A stretch of 64,000 nt of DNA, from the NCBI GenBank assembly GCA_963770295.1, contig CAVYPA010000018.1:62001-126000 (forward strand), written 5' to 3'. This DNA comes from AWTP1-13 sp963770295. GTDB lineage: Bacteria; Pseudomonadota; Alphaproteobacteria; Rhizobiales; Hyphomicrobiaceae. Positions 53,292 through 62,460 of the stretch are shown one piece after another. Position numbers and translations under genes: made by a program. Each line of letters opens with the position of its first letter. Position 1 is the first letter of the stretch. Below the pieces are notes generated by a model, which was not told where the DNA came from, ran no database searches, and saw only the letters and a program-made list of their open reading frames with translations.

Positions 53292-54338
53292 TTAGGCCGC
53301 CTTGGCTGGCTTGTATTCCTTTGGGCCGCGCAAGGCCAGCACCAGCTCCGCCATGATGGCGATCGCGATCTCCTGCGGCGTCTGAGCGCCGATATTAAAG
53401 CCTATGGGACAATGGATGCGGCCAATCTCCGCATCGTTGAAGCCAGCCTCCTTAAGGCGCTGTCTGCGCTTGGCATGATTGCGGTTGGAGCCGAGCGCGC
53501 CGATGTAGAAACAGTTGGAGCGCATGGCGAGCTTCAGCGCCTCGTCGTCAATGTGACCCACGTGCGCCAGGGCAACGATCGCGGTATAGGGGTCGAGGCC
53601 GATCTTCGGGATCGAGTCCTGCGGCCACTCTGTATCGAGACGGATGTCCGGAAAGCGCGTCGCGGCGGCGAAGGCCGTGCGCGGATCGATGACCACCACC
53701 TCGTAGCCGGCCATCGTCACAAGCTGGGCTAGGATCTGGCCGATGTGCGTGGCACCGATGATGAGCACGCGTGCGGGCGGCACCATGGCGTGCAGAAAGA
53801 TCTCGCCCTCGGGCGTCATCTCGAGTTCGCTCTCGCCGCTTTCGAAGCGCTTGCGAACGGTGGGGTCAAGACCCTGATCGTCGCGGGCAAAGATGTCGTG
53901 GTGGCCGTCCTTGAGCCGGGTTCGCACCAACAGACCACGACGACCATTGCGCGCCTCGAGTGCGCGTTCAATTAACGGCAATCCGTCCCTCTTTTCTAGG
54001 CGCTCGACGAAAACGCGGATTTGCCCACCGCACGGTAGGCCAACCTGCCAAGCCGTCTCGTCCGCAACACCGAAATCGAGAGTTTTCGGTTGACCGCTGC
54101 TGAGAATGTCCTCGGCTTCCGCGATCACCTCGCCCTCGACACAACCGCCCGAGACCGAACCCTCGAAGCGCCCATCCTGCGCCACTACCATCTGCCCGCC
54201 GATACCCACCGGCGCCGATCCCCAAGTCCCCACCACCGTCGCCAAGGCGATACGACCGTCCTCATCAAGCCAGTCGCGCGCCGACCGCAAGACGTCATGG
54301 GTTTGCGCCCGGTGTAGCGCGCGTGGGGGTTCGGACAT
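53292..54338 (-). CDS. XdhC/CoxI family protein
   Basis: The protein has 348 residues. The XdhC N-terminal domain shows 'LATVVGTWGSAPVGIGGQMVV', 'GSVSGGCVEGEVI' and 'GLPCGGQIRVFVE'; the C-terminal Rossmann domain 'RVLIIGATHIGQILAQLV' precedes 'YIGALGSNRNHAKR' and 'IGFNIGAQTPQEIAIAIMAELV'. XdhC proteins insert the sulfurated molybdenum cofactor into xanthine dehydrogenase or CO dehydrogenase-type enzymes. None of those is in the window. The ATG at 54338 follows GAGG by eight bases and is preferred over the longer frame to 54509. Confidence 0.92.
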   Translation of the reverse strand: MSEPPRALHRAQTHDVLRSARDWLDEDGRIALATVVGTWGSAPVGIGGQMVVAQDGRFEGSVSGGCVEGEVIAEAEDILSSGQPKTLDFGVADETAWQVGLPCGGQIRVFVERLEKRDGLPLIERALEARNGRRGLLVRTRLKDGHHDIFARDDQGLDPTVRKRFESGESELEMTPEGEIFLHAMVPPARVLIIGATHIGQILAQLVTMAGYEVVVIDPRTAFAAATRFPDIRLDTEWPQDSIPKIGLDPYTAIVALAHVGHIDDEALKLAMRSNCFYIGALGSNRNHAKRRQRLKEAGFNDAEIGRIHCPIGFNIGAQTPQEIAIAIMAELVLALRGPKEYKPAKAA

Positions 54339-54995
54339 GGTGTTGGCCTCTTGCCTGAAAAGCGTGGTCGCCAGGGACGGCGGGGGCGCCGCCCCCGACA
54401 GCACCGGGATCGATACACGAAAATAAGCGGCCTGGGGCGTGGATGCCAGTGCCGACATTGCTGCGCTGGGCTGCAGGCCCGGCGGCAAAATGTGGGACAG
54501 GGCCGCCAATATCTAGCCGACCGAGGCTCAAGGTCGATGCACCGGCCCGAGCAGCCGCGACGCTAAAGCCTGTTCGCCGGCCTTTTGCAGGGTGCAGAAA
54601 GGGCGACACTTATCCGCGCGGCGCTGTTGCCCATGGGCGCGGCCGATGGCGGCGACAGGCCCAGGGCCGCAGGCGCCCGTTGCGACAATTGGCTCCTCAC
54701 CACAGCGAATTATGGTAACTTCAACCCGTGCGCGAATACCGTTGATCTACAGACATTTAGTGGCGGCAAAGGCGATGCTCCACCTGGCCGGCAGCCCTGT
54801 CGCGCCGCCGGGTCGAGCTTCTGTTTCGCCATTGACCCACTGGACATCACCCATGGCAAGGAGGCGTACGGGGAGGCTTGGCGCGGGCCTACCCGTGCGG
54901 CTGGCCCTTTGCCGGTGCCATAGCCGCGATCGACAGCGCCCACGGGTGGGGCGTCTTAAGCGCCAACAAAAGGCTGGATAATGTGTGGGCGGCCC
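54339..54995. other. Gene-free stretch upstream of the xdhC-like gene
   Basis: About 650 bp with no supported gene. Plus-strand frames from 54351 and 54585 are Arg/Gly/Pro-rich without start signals. The region leads into the short tandem repeats beside the tRNA. Confidence 0.45.
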
Positions 54996-55048
54996 GGTTT
55001 GTTACCCCAGGTTTGTTACCCCAGGTTTTCCAACGGGTTTGTTACCCC
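54996..55048. repeat. Tandem copies of a 14-bp unit next to tRNA-Gly
   Basis: GGTTTGTTACCCCA occurs at 54996-55009 and again immediately at 55010-55023. A third copy with one change lies at about 55036-55049. The block sits about 40 bp from the 3' end of the tRNA-Gly gene. Confidence 0.8.
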
Positions 55049-55059
55049 GGTGTTGACCC

Positions 55060-55080
55060 ATGTGTCCGGGTTGGACACAT
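55060..55080 (-). other. Hairpin just downstream of tRNA-Gly
   Basis: ATGTGTCC (55060-55067) and GGACACAT (55073-55080) form a perfect eight-pair stem with a five-base loop, seven bases past the CCA end of the tRNA gene. No T-run follows on the minus strand, so it is more likely a processing signal, rho-assisted end or attachment-site feature than a classical terminator. Confidence 0.5.
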
Positions 55081-55087
55081 TGGAAGT

Positions 55088-55162
55088 TGGAGCGGGCGAT
55101 GGGATTTGAACCCACGACCCTCACGTTGGCAACGTGATGCTCTACCCCTGAGCTACACCCGC
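55088..55162 (-). tRNA. tRNA-Gly (anticodon GCC)
   Basis: On the minus strand, the acceptor 5' GCGGGTG pairs with 3' CGCCCGC. The D-loop AGCTCAGGGGTAGAGC, anticodon stem-loop CACGTTGCCAACGTG with anticodon GCC, and T-arm with GGTTCAAATCC are all intact. CCA is encoded at 55088-55090. Confidence 0.97.
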
Positions 55163-55303
55163 GTCCATCGGCCGGTATATGCAGCAAAGCCCTAAGGTTG
55201 GCAAGCGCAGGTCTCCCCGCGGCGGCATTGTGTTGGGGGTCGGTCATCGAGTAGGAGTGCGTGCACATGATCGGTCGCCTGCGCGCCCTTGGTGGGGAGC
55301 ATC

Positions 55304-55825
55304 ATGCCTGCCAGCCGTCAGGATCTATTTGCGCGTTTGGCGCGCCTCGGGATCCTCACCGAGACGGTCGAACACGAGGCCGTTTTCACCGTGCAACAAA
55401 GCTCCAGGCTGGAGCGCACGCTGCCGGGCGGGCATACCAAGAACCTGTTCCTGAAGGACAAGAAGGGTAGGCTGTTCTTGGTGGTGGCGCTCAGCAGGGC
55501 GCGCATCGATCTAAAGAACCTGCACCAGATTTTGGGTAGCGACCGGCTCAGCTTCGGCCGACCTGAACTGCTGTTGGAGGTGTTGGGCGTGCCCGCCGGG
55601 TCCGTGACGCCCTTGGCGCTGATCAACGACACCCACCAGCGCGTGACGGTGATCCTCGATGCCGATATGATGCGTCAGGAGCGGCTCAACTATCACCCGC
55701 TGGAGAATACGGCAACCACCAATATCGCGGGGGAGGATCTGCTGCGGTTTATACGTGCTTGCGGCCACGCACCCCGGATCTTGGCCGTAGCGGCCGAAGC
55801 GAGCCGAGCCGTGGAGCAGCATTAG
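55304..55825 (+). CDS. proX: Prolyl-tRNA editing protein ProX/YbaK-type deacylase
   Basis: The 173-residue protein is a YbaK/ProX editing domain with 'GGHTKNLFLKDKKGRLFLVV' (catalytic Lys region), 'DLKNLHQILGSDRLSF' and 'GVPAGSVTPLALIND', which define the ProX (PrdX) group that hydrolyses Ala-tRNA(Pro). The ATG at 55304 has GGGGAG six bases upstream; an earlier GTG at 55289 is less likely. It is followed by cnoX after 67 bp. Confidence 0.92.
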   Translation: MPASRQDLFARLARLGILTETVEHEAVFTVQQSSRLERTLPGGHTKNLFLKDKKGRLFLVVALSRARIDLKNLHQILGSDRLSFGRPELLLEVLGVPAGSVTPLALINDTHQRVTVILDADMMRQERLNYHPLENTATTNIAGEDLLRFIRACGHAPRILAVAAEASRAVEQH

Positions 55826-55892
55826 CTGCGTGCCGTAGCATTATGGCAGGCACGCACTATATTCTGCGCGCGACCTGCAGCTGGAGAGCGAG

Positions 55893-56816
55893 ATGGTTTT
55901 CGGTTTTGGCAAGAGCACTGAGCAAAAGGACGGGGTCGGCGCACCCGGCGACGTGGTCAAAGATACGAGCACGGCAACTTTTGCCAAGGACGTGCTGGAG
56001 ACGTCGCGCAATGTGCCGGTGCTGGTGGATTTCTGGGCGCCATGGTGCGGACCGTGCAAACAACTGACGCCCATCCTCGAGAAGGTAGTGCGCAGCTACA
56101 AGGGCAAGGTCCGCCTGGTAAAGATCAATATCGATGAGAACCAGGCGATCGCGGCGCAATTGAGAATCCAATCCATCCCGACCGTCTATGCGTTCCGCGA
56201 CGGCCGGCCGCTCGACGGCTTCATGGGGGCACAGCCGGAAAGCGCCGTGAAGGCCTTCGTAGACCGCTTGCTCGGCGATGACGCGGTCGAGGAGGTTGCC
56301 GCGGTCTTGGAATCGGCGGACCAGGCCTTGGAGGCCGGCGACGTGCAGGGCGCCGCCAAAATCTATGCCGCAGTGCTGCAGGAAGAGCCGCAAAATGCGG
56401 CAGCGCTCGCGGGCCTTGCGCGCTGTTACCTGAAAACGGGCGATCTGGCGCGCGCCGAGCAGACCATCGGGTTAGTCCCCCCCGACAAGCAGCACCTTGC
56501 CGTCGTCGCCAGCGTTCGTGCCGCCCTCGATCTGGCCCGCAGCGCCGAGAAGGCCGGTGACGTGGCCCAGCTCGAGGCGCAAGTGCAGGCGCGCCCCGCC
56601 GACCACCAAGCTCGCCTTGATCTGGCGACGGCGCTCGCCGCCAAGGGCAAAAAGGCCGAGGCGCTCGATCAACTGCTCGAGGTGGTCCGCCGCGACCGTA
56701 AGTGGAACGAGGAGGCAGCCCGCAAGCAGCTGGTGCAGCTGTTCGACGCCTGGGGGCCAAAGGATCCACTGACGCTGGAAGGACGGCGCCGGCTTTCGTC
56801 CATTTTGTTCTCCTGA
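55893..56816 (+). CDS. cnoX: Thioredoxin-TPR protein CnoX/YbbN
   Basis: The protein has 307 residues. The thioredoxin domain (about 25-135) has an intact CGPC active site (Cys52, Cys55 in 'APWCGPCKQL'), unlike E. coli YbbN, which lacks the pair. The C-terminal part (about 140-300) consists of TPR-like helices ('ALEAGDVQGAAKIYAAVLQEEPQNAAALAGLARCYLKTGD' type). The family acts as a redox chaperedoxin that hands unfolded proteins to GroEL. It is cytosolic. It heads towards the Lon-like and Trm112-like genes with short gaps (23 and 15 bp), so an operon is likely. Confidence 0.93.
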   Translation: MVFGFGKSTEQKDGVGAPGDVVKDTSTATFAKDVLETSRNVPVLVDFWAPWCGPCKQLTPILEKVVRSYKGKVRLVKINIDENQAIAAQLRIQSIPTVYAFRDGRPLDGFMGAQPESAVKAFVDRLLGDDAVEEVAAVLESADQALEAGDVQGAAKIYAAVLQEEPQNAAALAGLARCYLKTGDLARAEQTIGLVPPDKQHLAVVASVRAALDLARSAEKAGDVAQLEAQVQARPADHQARLDLATALAAKGKKAEALDQLLEVVRRDRKWNEEAARKQLVQLFDAWGPKDPLTLEGRRRLSSILFS

Positions 56817-56839
56817 GCGCAACAAATAGCGGGTGAACT

Positions 56840-57520
56840 TTGCCGAGCCTGTCGGAGCGATATCGAAACCCGGCCGATCTACCGGCTTGCGTGCCCATCT
56901 TTCCGCTGCGGCGCGCAATTGTGCTGCCGCGCGTCAGCCTGCCGCTCACCATCTTCGAACCGCGATATCTGGCCATGCTTAACGATGCCATCTCGGGTGA
57001 TCGCGTGCTGGGCTTGGTGCAACCAAAAGGGGGAGGCGAGGAGTCGCCGCCAGGGAAGTCGGTCGAGCTGCGATCGGTCGGTGGAGTCGGGCGCCTGACA
57101 GCCTACGAAGAGCTCGAGGACGGGCGGGTTTCGATCACGCTGTCGGGCATCGCGCGTTGTCTCCTCAAGGAGGAGGTCGCCTGTGACAAGCCCTATCGCC
57201 TCTGGAACGTCGACTTTGCCCCGTTTCAGGGCGACTTTGTTGCCGGCGCTGGCGAAGAAACCGTCGACCGACGGGGCCTATTGGACACCTTGCGGACCTA
57301 CTTGGAGGCGCGCAATCTCAGCGCCGACTGGTCGGCGATCGCCAATGCTTCGACGGAGCGGCTGGTCAACTCATTGGCCGTGATCGCGCCCTACGGCCCC
57401 GAGGAGAAGCAGGCGCTGCTCGAGGCCCCCGATCTGAGCACGCGGGCGGACATGCTGGTGGCGCTGGCGGAACTCGACTTGGCAGCCGGATCGCAAGATT
57501 CGGGCTCGAGATTGCAGTGA
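56840..57520 (+). CDS. LON peptidase substrate-binding domain protein
   Basis: This 226-residue protein is a stand-alone Lon N-terminal (LAN) domain: 'VPIFPLRRAIVLPRVSLPLTIFEPRYLAMLNDAI' is the hallmark. There is no ATPase or protease part. The function is unproven; it may bind unfolded substrates. The start appears to be TTG at 56840, 23 bp after cnoX, giving the expected family N-terminus. It lies between cnoX and the Trm112-like gene, a frequent alphaproteobacterial arrangement. Confidence 0.92.
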   Translation: MPSLSERYRNPADLPACVPIFPLRRAIVLPRVSLPLTIFEPRYLAMLNDAISGDRVLGLVQPKGGGEESPPGKSVELRSVGGVGRLTAYEELEDGRVSITLSGIARCLLKEEVACDKPYRLWNVDFAPFQGDFVAGAGEETVDRRGLLDTLRTYLEARNLSADWSAIANASTERLVNSLAVIAPYGPEEKQALLEAPDLSTRADMLVALAELDLAAGSQDSGSRLQ

Positions 57521-57535
57521 GGCGCAGGCGGCAAA

Positions 57536-57787
57536 TTGAGCGGACGCGAAGTCGTGGATGAGAGCCCACAAGCAAAGCCAGTAGCCGAGCGCGTTGACCG
57601 GCGCCTGCTTGAGCTGCTGGTGTGCCCGCGCACCAAAACGTCGCTGATTTACGATGCGGCGGCGCAAGAGTTGATCAGCCGGGCGGCCGGCCTTGCCTAT
57701 CCGATTCGCGATGGCATACCCGTCATGCTGGAGGAGGAAGCGCGCACCCTCAGCCAGGCAGAGCTGAATGCGCTCGGCAAGCGTTAA
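57536..57787 (+). CDS. Trm112 family protein
   Basis: The 83-residue protein has 'LLELLVCPRTKTSLIYDAAAQELIS' and 'GLAYPIRDGIPVMLEEEAR', the Trm112/UPF0434 pattern. Only one Cys of the usual zinc site remains ('VCP'). Relatives activate methyltransferases or act as small zinc-ribbon adaptors. The start is a TTG at 57536 or a GTG at 57554; neither has a strong ribosome site. It is the last gene of the proX-cnoX-Lon-like run, 77 bp before the acyl-CoA dehydrogenase. Confidence 0.9.
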   Translation: MSGREVVDESPQAKPVAERVDRRLLELLVCPRTKTSLIYDAAAQELISRAAGLAYPIRDGIPVMLEEEARTLSQAELNALGKR

Positions 57788-57863
57788 CAGCGTGGCGCGA
57801 GCCCGCCTGGTTCGCTAGGCTGATGCCACCACCGCAACATTAGCCGGAAATGCACGCACCCCC

Positions 57864-59003
57864 ATGTCCAGTACCGCTCCGATCTTCAAGGAGGAGCACG
57901 AGCTCTTCCGCAAGACCGTCAAGGCCTTCATTGATCGCGAGATCGCCCCGCACTACGAACATTGGGAGAAAGAGGGCCACGTCAGCCGCGAAGTCTGGCG
58001 CAAGGCAGGCGAGGCGGGCCTGCTGCTAACCGATACGCCGGAAGAATACGGTGGCGGCGGTGCGGACTTCCTCTACAGCGCGGTGATGATCGAGGAGATG
58101 GCCAAGCGCGTGTTTACCGCGCCCGGTTTTCGCCTGCACTCCGACATCGTGGCGCCCTACATCTTGCACTACGGCAGCGAGGAGCAGAAGCGCACTTGGC
58201 TGCCGAAGATGGCCAAAGGAGACGTCATCACCGCCATCGCCATGACCGAGCCTGGCACGGGTAGCGACCTACAGGCGATCCGCACCACCGCCTTGCGCCG
58301 AGGCAATGAGCTCGTTCTCAACGGCCAGAAAACCTTCATTACCAACGGCGGGCTCGCCGACCTCGTCGTTGTTGCCGCCAAGACCGATGCGGCGGTGGGA
58401 GCAAAAGGAGTGAGCCTGGTGCTGGTGGAGGCCGACCGGCCGGGCTTCAAGCGCGGCCGCAACCTCAAGAAGATCGGCCAGAACGCGCAAGATACCGCCG
58501 AGCTGTTCTTCGAGGACGTGCACGTGCCGCCGTCGAACATTTTGGGCGAGGAGGGGCGCGGCTTTGCCTGTCTGATGAATCAGCTACCCCGCGAACGCCT
58601 GTTGGTTGCCATCGGCGCCGTTGCGATCATGGAGGCGGCGCTGGGATGGACCATCGACTATACGCGCGAGCGCAAGGCCTTCGGCAAGTCGTTGGCCGAA
58701 TTCCAGAACACGCGCTTCAAACTGGCCGAAGTAAAGACCGAGGTAACGGTGGCGCGCGTCTTCCTCGATCACTGCCTGGGGCTGTTCCTTGCAGGCAAGC
58801 TCGATGCTACGACCGCGGCCATGAGCAAATGGTGGCTGACGGAACTCGACAACAAGGTGCTCGACACCTGCCTGCAACTCTTTGGGGGCTACGGCTATAT
58901 GCTCGAATACCCGATCGCCCGCGCCTACGCGGATGCCCGCGTTCACCGCATCTATGCTGGCACCACCGAAATCATGAAGGAGCTGGTGGCGCGGGAGCTG
59001 TAG
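57864..59003 (+). CDS. Acyl-CoA dehydrogenase
   Basis: The 379-residue FAD enzyme has an N-terminal helical domain with 'PEEYGGGGADFLYSAVMIEEM', a beta domain with 'AMTEPGTGSDLQAIRTTA' and 'GQKTFITNGG', and a C-terminal domain with 'ERKAFGKSLAEFQNTRF', 'QLFGGYGYMLEYPIARAYADARV' and 'IYAGTTEIMKELVARE' (catalytic Glu). It introduces a 2,3-double bond in an acyl-CoA; chain length cannot be told. The ATG at 57864 fits the family. Confidence 0.95.
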   Translation: MSSTAPIFKEEHELFRKTVKAFIDREIAPHYEHWEKEGHVSREVWRKAGEAGLLLTDTPEEYGGGGADFLYSAVMIEEMAKRVFTAPGFRLHSDIVAPYILHYGSEEQKRTWLPKMAKGDVITAIAMTEPGTGSDLQAIRTTALRRGNELVLNGQKTFITNGGLADLVVVAAKTDAAVGAKGVSLVLVEADRPGFKRGRNLKKIGQNAQDTAELFFEDVHVPPSNILGEEGRGFACLMNQLPRERLLVAIGAVAIMEAALGWTIDYTRERKAFGKSLAEFQNTRFKLAEVKTEVTVARVFLDHCLGLFLAGKLDATTAAMSKWWLTELDNKVLDTCLQLFGGYGYMLEYPIARAYADARVHRIYAGTTEIMKELVAREL

Positions 59004-59125
59004 CCGCCCCAGGTCCCCGAGCCTTGAGCCACGCGGTTCGCCCGGCGAGCCCCGCCCCCATTGCAACCGGGGAAAGATGCCGTGTTACTCTGGTGTCATT
59101 GGGCCACTCGTGGCAGCGTTGCGGC

Positions 59126-60334
59126 ATGTCTCGGGGCGAGCCAACCGCGCTGAAACGCGCCTTGTGCCGGAGCTGCTGCCAGATCGGGGAGGTCATCGAT
59201 CGGGTATGTGTGCGCTGCGGCGCAGGGCGGCTTGTCCTTCATCCCGAATTGGAGAGCCTCGGCATCGCCCACATCGACTGCGATGCATTCTACGCCTCCG
59301 TCGAAAAACGTGACCGGCCGGAGCTTGCCGACGAGGCCCTCATCGTCGGACACGCCGGGACCCGCGGCGTGGTGGTAACAGCCTGCTATACCGCGCGCCG
59401 CTACGGCGTGCGTTCGGCAATGCCCATGTTCCAGGCGCTGGAGCGCTGCCCGCAGGCGAAGGTGATTCAACCCGACATGGCGAAATACAAGCGGGTTAGT
59501 GAGCAGATTCGCAGCATTTTCCAATCAGCGACCGATATCATCGAGCCACTGTCGCTGGACGAGGCCTACCTCGACCTCACCGACGATTATCGAACCGAGG
59601 CACCACCGGCGGCCGAGGCCCTGGCACAGATCGCGGCGCGGATCGAGACCGAGGTCGGTATCACCGTCTCGATTGGGCTCTCCTGCAACAAGTTCCTGGC
59701 CAAGCTCGCTTCTGAACTAGAAAAGCCACGCGGCTTTTCGGTGATCGGCGGCGCCGAGGCCAGGGACTTCCTGGCTCCCCTCTCGGTGCGCAAGATCCAC
59801 GGCGTCGGCGCCGTGACGGCGCGCCGGATGGAGGAAAGCGGCCTGCGGACAATCGCCGATCTGCAAGCCGTCAGTGCCTCGGCATTGGTCGCACGCTTCG
59901 GCAAATTCGGTCACCGGCTAGCGCTTTATGCGCACGGCGACGACGACCGCCCAGTCACACCCCACCAGCCACTCAAGAGTATTTCCGCCGAGACCACGCT
60001 GGAGCACGACACCGCCTCGGCGGGCGAGCTGCGCGCCATCGCCGGCAGACTGAGCGAACGCGTCGCCGGCCAGCTGCTGCGCAAGGGCGTGGCCGCCGGC
60101 AGCATTGTCCTCAAGCTCAAGACCTCGGATTTCCGCGTGCTCAGCCGCAGCCGGCGGCTGTCGCATCCAACCCAAAGAACCGAGGTAATATGGGAAAACG
60201 TGGCGGCGCTCATCGACAGAGCCGCTGACGGTCGCACCTTTAGGCTGATCGGCGTCGGCGTCGCCGACATCAACGTCGCCGCGCGCGCCGATCCGACGGA
60301 CCTCTTCAGCTTCGGCACAGGGCAAAACGAGTAA
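59126..60334 (+). CDS. dinB: DNA polymerase IV (DinB) with N-terminal Cys motif
   Basis: The 402-residue Y-family polymerase has catalytic residues in 'HIDCDAFYASVE' and 'LSLDEAYLDLTD', 'GLSCNKFLAKLASE' and the helix-hairpin-helix 'IHGVGAVTARRM', with the little-finger region after about 290. The first 45 residues carry two Cys pairs ('CRSCC' and 'CVRC'), a zinc-ribbon-like extension common in alphaproteobacterial DinB. It performs error-prone translesion synthesis. The ATG at 59126 is used since the frame upstream to 58646 is antisense-like shadow of the dehydrogenase. It lies 122 bp after the dehydrogenase stop. Confidence 0.94.
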   Translation: MSRGEPTALKRALCRSCCQIGEVIDRVCVRCGAGRLVLHPELESLGIAHIDCDAFYASVEKRDRPELADEALIVGHAGTRGVVVTACYTARRYGVRSAMPMFQALERCPQAKVIQPDMAKYKRVSEQIRSIFQSATDIIEPLSLDEAYLDLTDDYRTEAPPAAEALAQIAARIETEVGITVSIGLSCNKFLAKLASELEKPRGFSVIGGAEARDFLAPLSVRKIHGVGAVTARRMEESGLRTIADLQAVSASALVARFGKFGHRLALYAHGDDDRPVTPHQPLKSISAETTLEHDTASAGELRAIAGRLSERVAGQLLRKGVAAGSIVLKLKTSDFRVLSRSRRLSHPTQRTEVIWENVAALIDRAADGRTFRLIGVGVADINVAARADPTDLFSFGTGQNE

Positions 60335-60503
60335 AGCGAGGGGACCTGGCGGCATTGGCGGGGGGGCGTGAGCGGCCAGCACGCGGTCGGCAATGGCGGG
60401 GAACGCAGGCGCATCCGCAAGAGCCGGTCGCCGCGCCCGTTCGCAATGCCGCGACTTGGCCCTATACTGAAGACTGCGGCGCGCATAGATGCAGGGAGCA
60501 GGC

Positions 60504-61665
60504 ATGATCCGCAGTGATGATCGCATTTTGACGACGCATGTGGGCAGCTTACCGCGTGACAAGGTGCTGACGGATCTCTTGATCCGCCGTGAAGCGGGCG
60601 AGGCCGTCGACGCCGGCGTGATGGGCGAAGCCATGGATCGCGCGGTGCGGGCGACTGTGGCGGCACAGGCGGCGGCCGGAATCGACATCGGCAACGACGG
60701 CGAGCAGCAACGCGTCGGCTTTCAGACCTATATTCCAGAGCGCATGTCGGGCTTCGGCGGCGAATCAAAACGCAAGGTGGGACGCGATTTCGCCGAAGTG
60801 CCTGAACTGATCGAAATGTTCCTGCGGCGCTTTCCAACCCGCAGCAAGATTTCCAACGCCCCGCAGGCGATCGGCGAGGTACGCTACACCGACACCAAGG
60901 GCATCAAAGACGAGATCCGGCGCTTGCAGACCTGCGCGCATGCGCAAGCCACCCCGTTTGCGGATATGTTCATGACCGCGCCTTCGCCAGGCATCGTCGC
61001 CACGACCATGCAAAATGTCCATTACAGACTCGCACGAAGCCTACCTCATGACGCTCGCCAAGGAGTTGCGGCCCGAATACATGGCCATTCACCGCGCCGG
61101 TCTGCTGTTACAGATCGATGCCCCCGATTTGGCGATGGAGCGCACCATGACGTTCCAGGACCAAAGCGACCGTGAATTCTTGCAGACTTGCGAACAGCAC
61201 GTGGCCGCGATCAACACGGCATTGGCGGATATTCCGAGGCACCGGGTGCGGCTGCATTGCTGTTGGGGCAACTGGGAAGGCCCGCACATTCACGACATTG
61301 CGCTCGCGCAAATTCTGCCCGTGCTCTATCAGGCACACGCCGCCGCACTGACGATCGAGTTTGCCAACCCCCGCCATCAACATGAATACACCGCCCTGCG
61401 CGCCCAGCCCTTGCCGAAGGATTGGCTGCTCATTCCCGGCGTCATCGACACCACCACGAATTTTGTCGAGCACCCCCAGGTGGTGGCGCGGCGCCTGCTG
61501 GAGGCCGTCGACGCGGTAGGTGAGCGCGAGCGGGTGATTGCCTCCACCGATTGCGGCTTCGGCACCTTTGCGGGCCGCGAATGGGTCGCTGCCCCTATTG
61601 TGTGGAAGAAACTTGCCGCCCTGCGCCAAGGCGCCGACATCGCCTCGGCACAGCTCTGGGGCTAG
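60504..61665 (+). pseudogene. MetE C-terminal-like (cobalamin-independent methionine synthase II) gene, one frameshift
   Basis: From the ATG at 60504 (AGGGAG upstream) the frame reads 'LTTHVGSLPRDKVL', 'DIGNDGEQQRVGF' and 'MTAPSPGIVATTMQN', then breaks at about 61025. The next frame goes on with 'DSHEAYLMTLAKELRPEYMAI', the zinc-site 'HCCWGNWEGPH' and 'ASTDCGFGTFAGRE' to the stop at 61665. One extra base after CATTAC explains the break. The joined product of about 386 residues is the short MetE-like family that often acts on methyl transfer to small thiols or in demethylation pathways rather than main methionine synthesis. The zinc ligands are all retained, so the damage is either very recent or an error. 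Confidence 0.82.
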
Positions 61666-62460
61666 CCGGTCCCAATTCGCCTCATTGCGGGCGGGCCGGA
61701 AACGCGCGGCTGCCGGAACTCTGGCCGAGCCGCGCGCCAGCGCCGCCTGCTCGGGATCTGTCGCCTCGGCGGCAACTTCCACGCCATCGGCGCGCGCAGC
61801 GCCATAGAGCACGAGCGCGCCGGCCACATCGCCCGGCTGCAACTGGCGAAACCGCTCTTCGTAACGGTAACCCATGATCTGGCCGGCTCCGTTGGGGTGA
61901 TCGAGACCGAGTGCGTGCCCAATTTCATGCGCAATCGTGTAGCGAATGTCGTAGGTCCTCAAGTCGCCATTGAAGCCGATTTTCCAGGCTTTGGAGGGAT
62001 TGAGACACACGAGCGCCTTGGAAATCGGCTTCAGCCGCTCGCGCGATGCGGCATCGTAAAACACGTCCGCAAAGGCATGCCCCGTCGGGTCCACTTGCGC
62101 ACCAAGGACGATGTCGGCCTCGGCGGGGCTTTCCGCCTCACGGAAGTGAATGTCGGCTACTGCCTGCCACATGGCAAAGGCGGCAGCGACCTCGTCGCGA
62201 AAGGTGGAGATCGTCAATGCCGATGCCGCCAGCAGTTCGTCCGGGGCGGTTAGCTTCTGGCAATTGCGCGCACCCGGAAAATCCATGGACTGGGTGGCGA
62301 CGGCAAAAGTAATGACCGTCGCCTTACCGGCGACGGGCTGCCAGCGCACATTGTTCCCATCGAGCCGCAGGATCTTGTAGCTCTCTGCGTCGGCCGCACT
62401 GGCCGCGCCGATGACAGAGCACACAAGCCCCGCCGCAAGGCCAAACGTCGAAAGTTTCAA
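61108..62460 (-). CDS. Matrixin-type secreted zinc metalloprotease
   Basis: A TTG at 62460 with GGGGGG five bases upstream gives a clean signal peptide ('MKLSTFGLAAGLVCSVIGAASA'). The mature chain holds the zinc site 'HEIGHALGLDHP' (His178, Glu179, His182, His188) and the Met-turn 'QIMGYRYEE', typical of matrixin (M10A-like) metzincins. The catalytic domain is complete by about residue 215 (61815). Beyond 61665 the frame keeps running antisense to the MetE-like gene down to 61108, which does not look like protein sequence. The original stop was probably lost or shifted, and the true end may be near 61670. Between 62461 and 62761 no other gene is visible. Confidence 0.75.
   Translation of the reverse strand: MKLSTFGLAAGLVCSVIGAASAADAESYKILRLDGNNVRWQPVAGKATVITFAVATQSMDFPGARNCQKLTAPDELLAASALTISTFRDEVAAAFAMWQAVADIHFREAESPAEADIVLGAQVDPTGHAFADVFYDAASRERLKPISKALVCLNPSKAWKIGFNGDLRTYDIRYTIAHEIGHALGLDHPNGAGQIMGYRYEERFRQLQPGDVAGALVLYGAARADGVEVAAEATDPEQAALARGSARVPAAARFRPARNEANWDRLAPELCRGDVGALAQGGKFLPHNRGSDPFAARKGAEAAIGGGNHPLALTYRVDGLQQAPRHHLGVLDKIRGGVDDAGNEQPILRQGLGAQGGVFMLMAGVGKLDRQCGGVCLIEHGQNLRERNVVNVRAFPVAPTAMQPHPVPRNIRQCRVDRGHVLFASLQEFTVALVLERHGALHRQIGGIDL

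Noticed and set aside
58646..59125. N-terminal extension of DinB into the acyl-CoA dehydrogenase gene
   Set aside because: The extension is an out-of-frame reading of the dehydrogenase; the Cys-containing DinB N-terminus begins at 59126.
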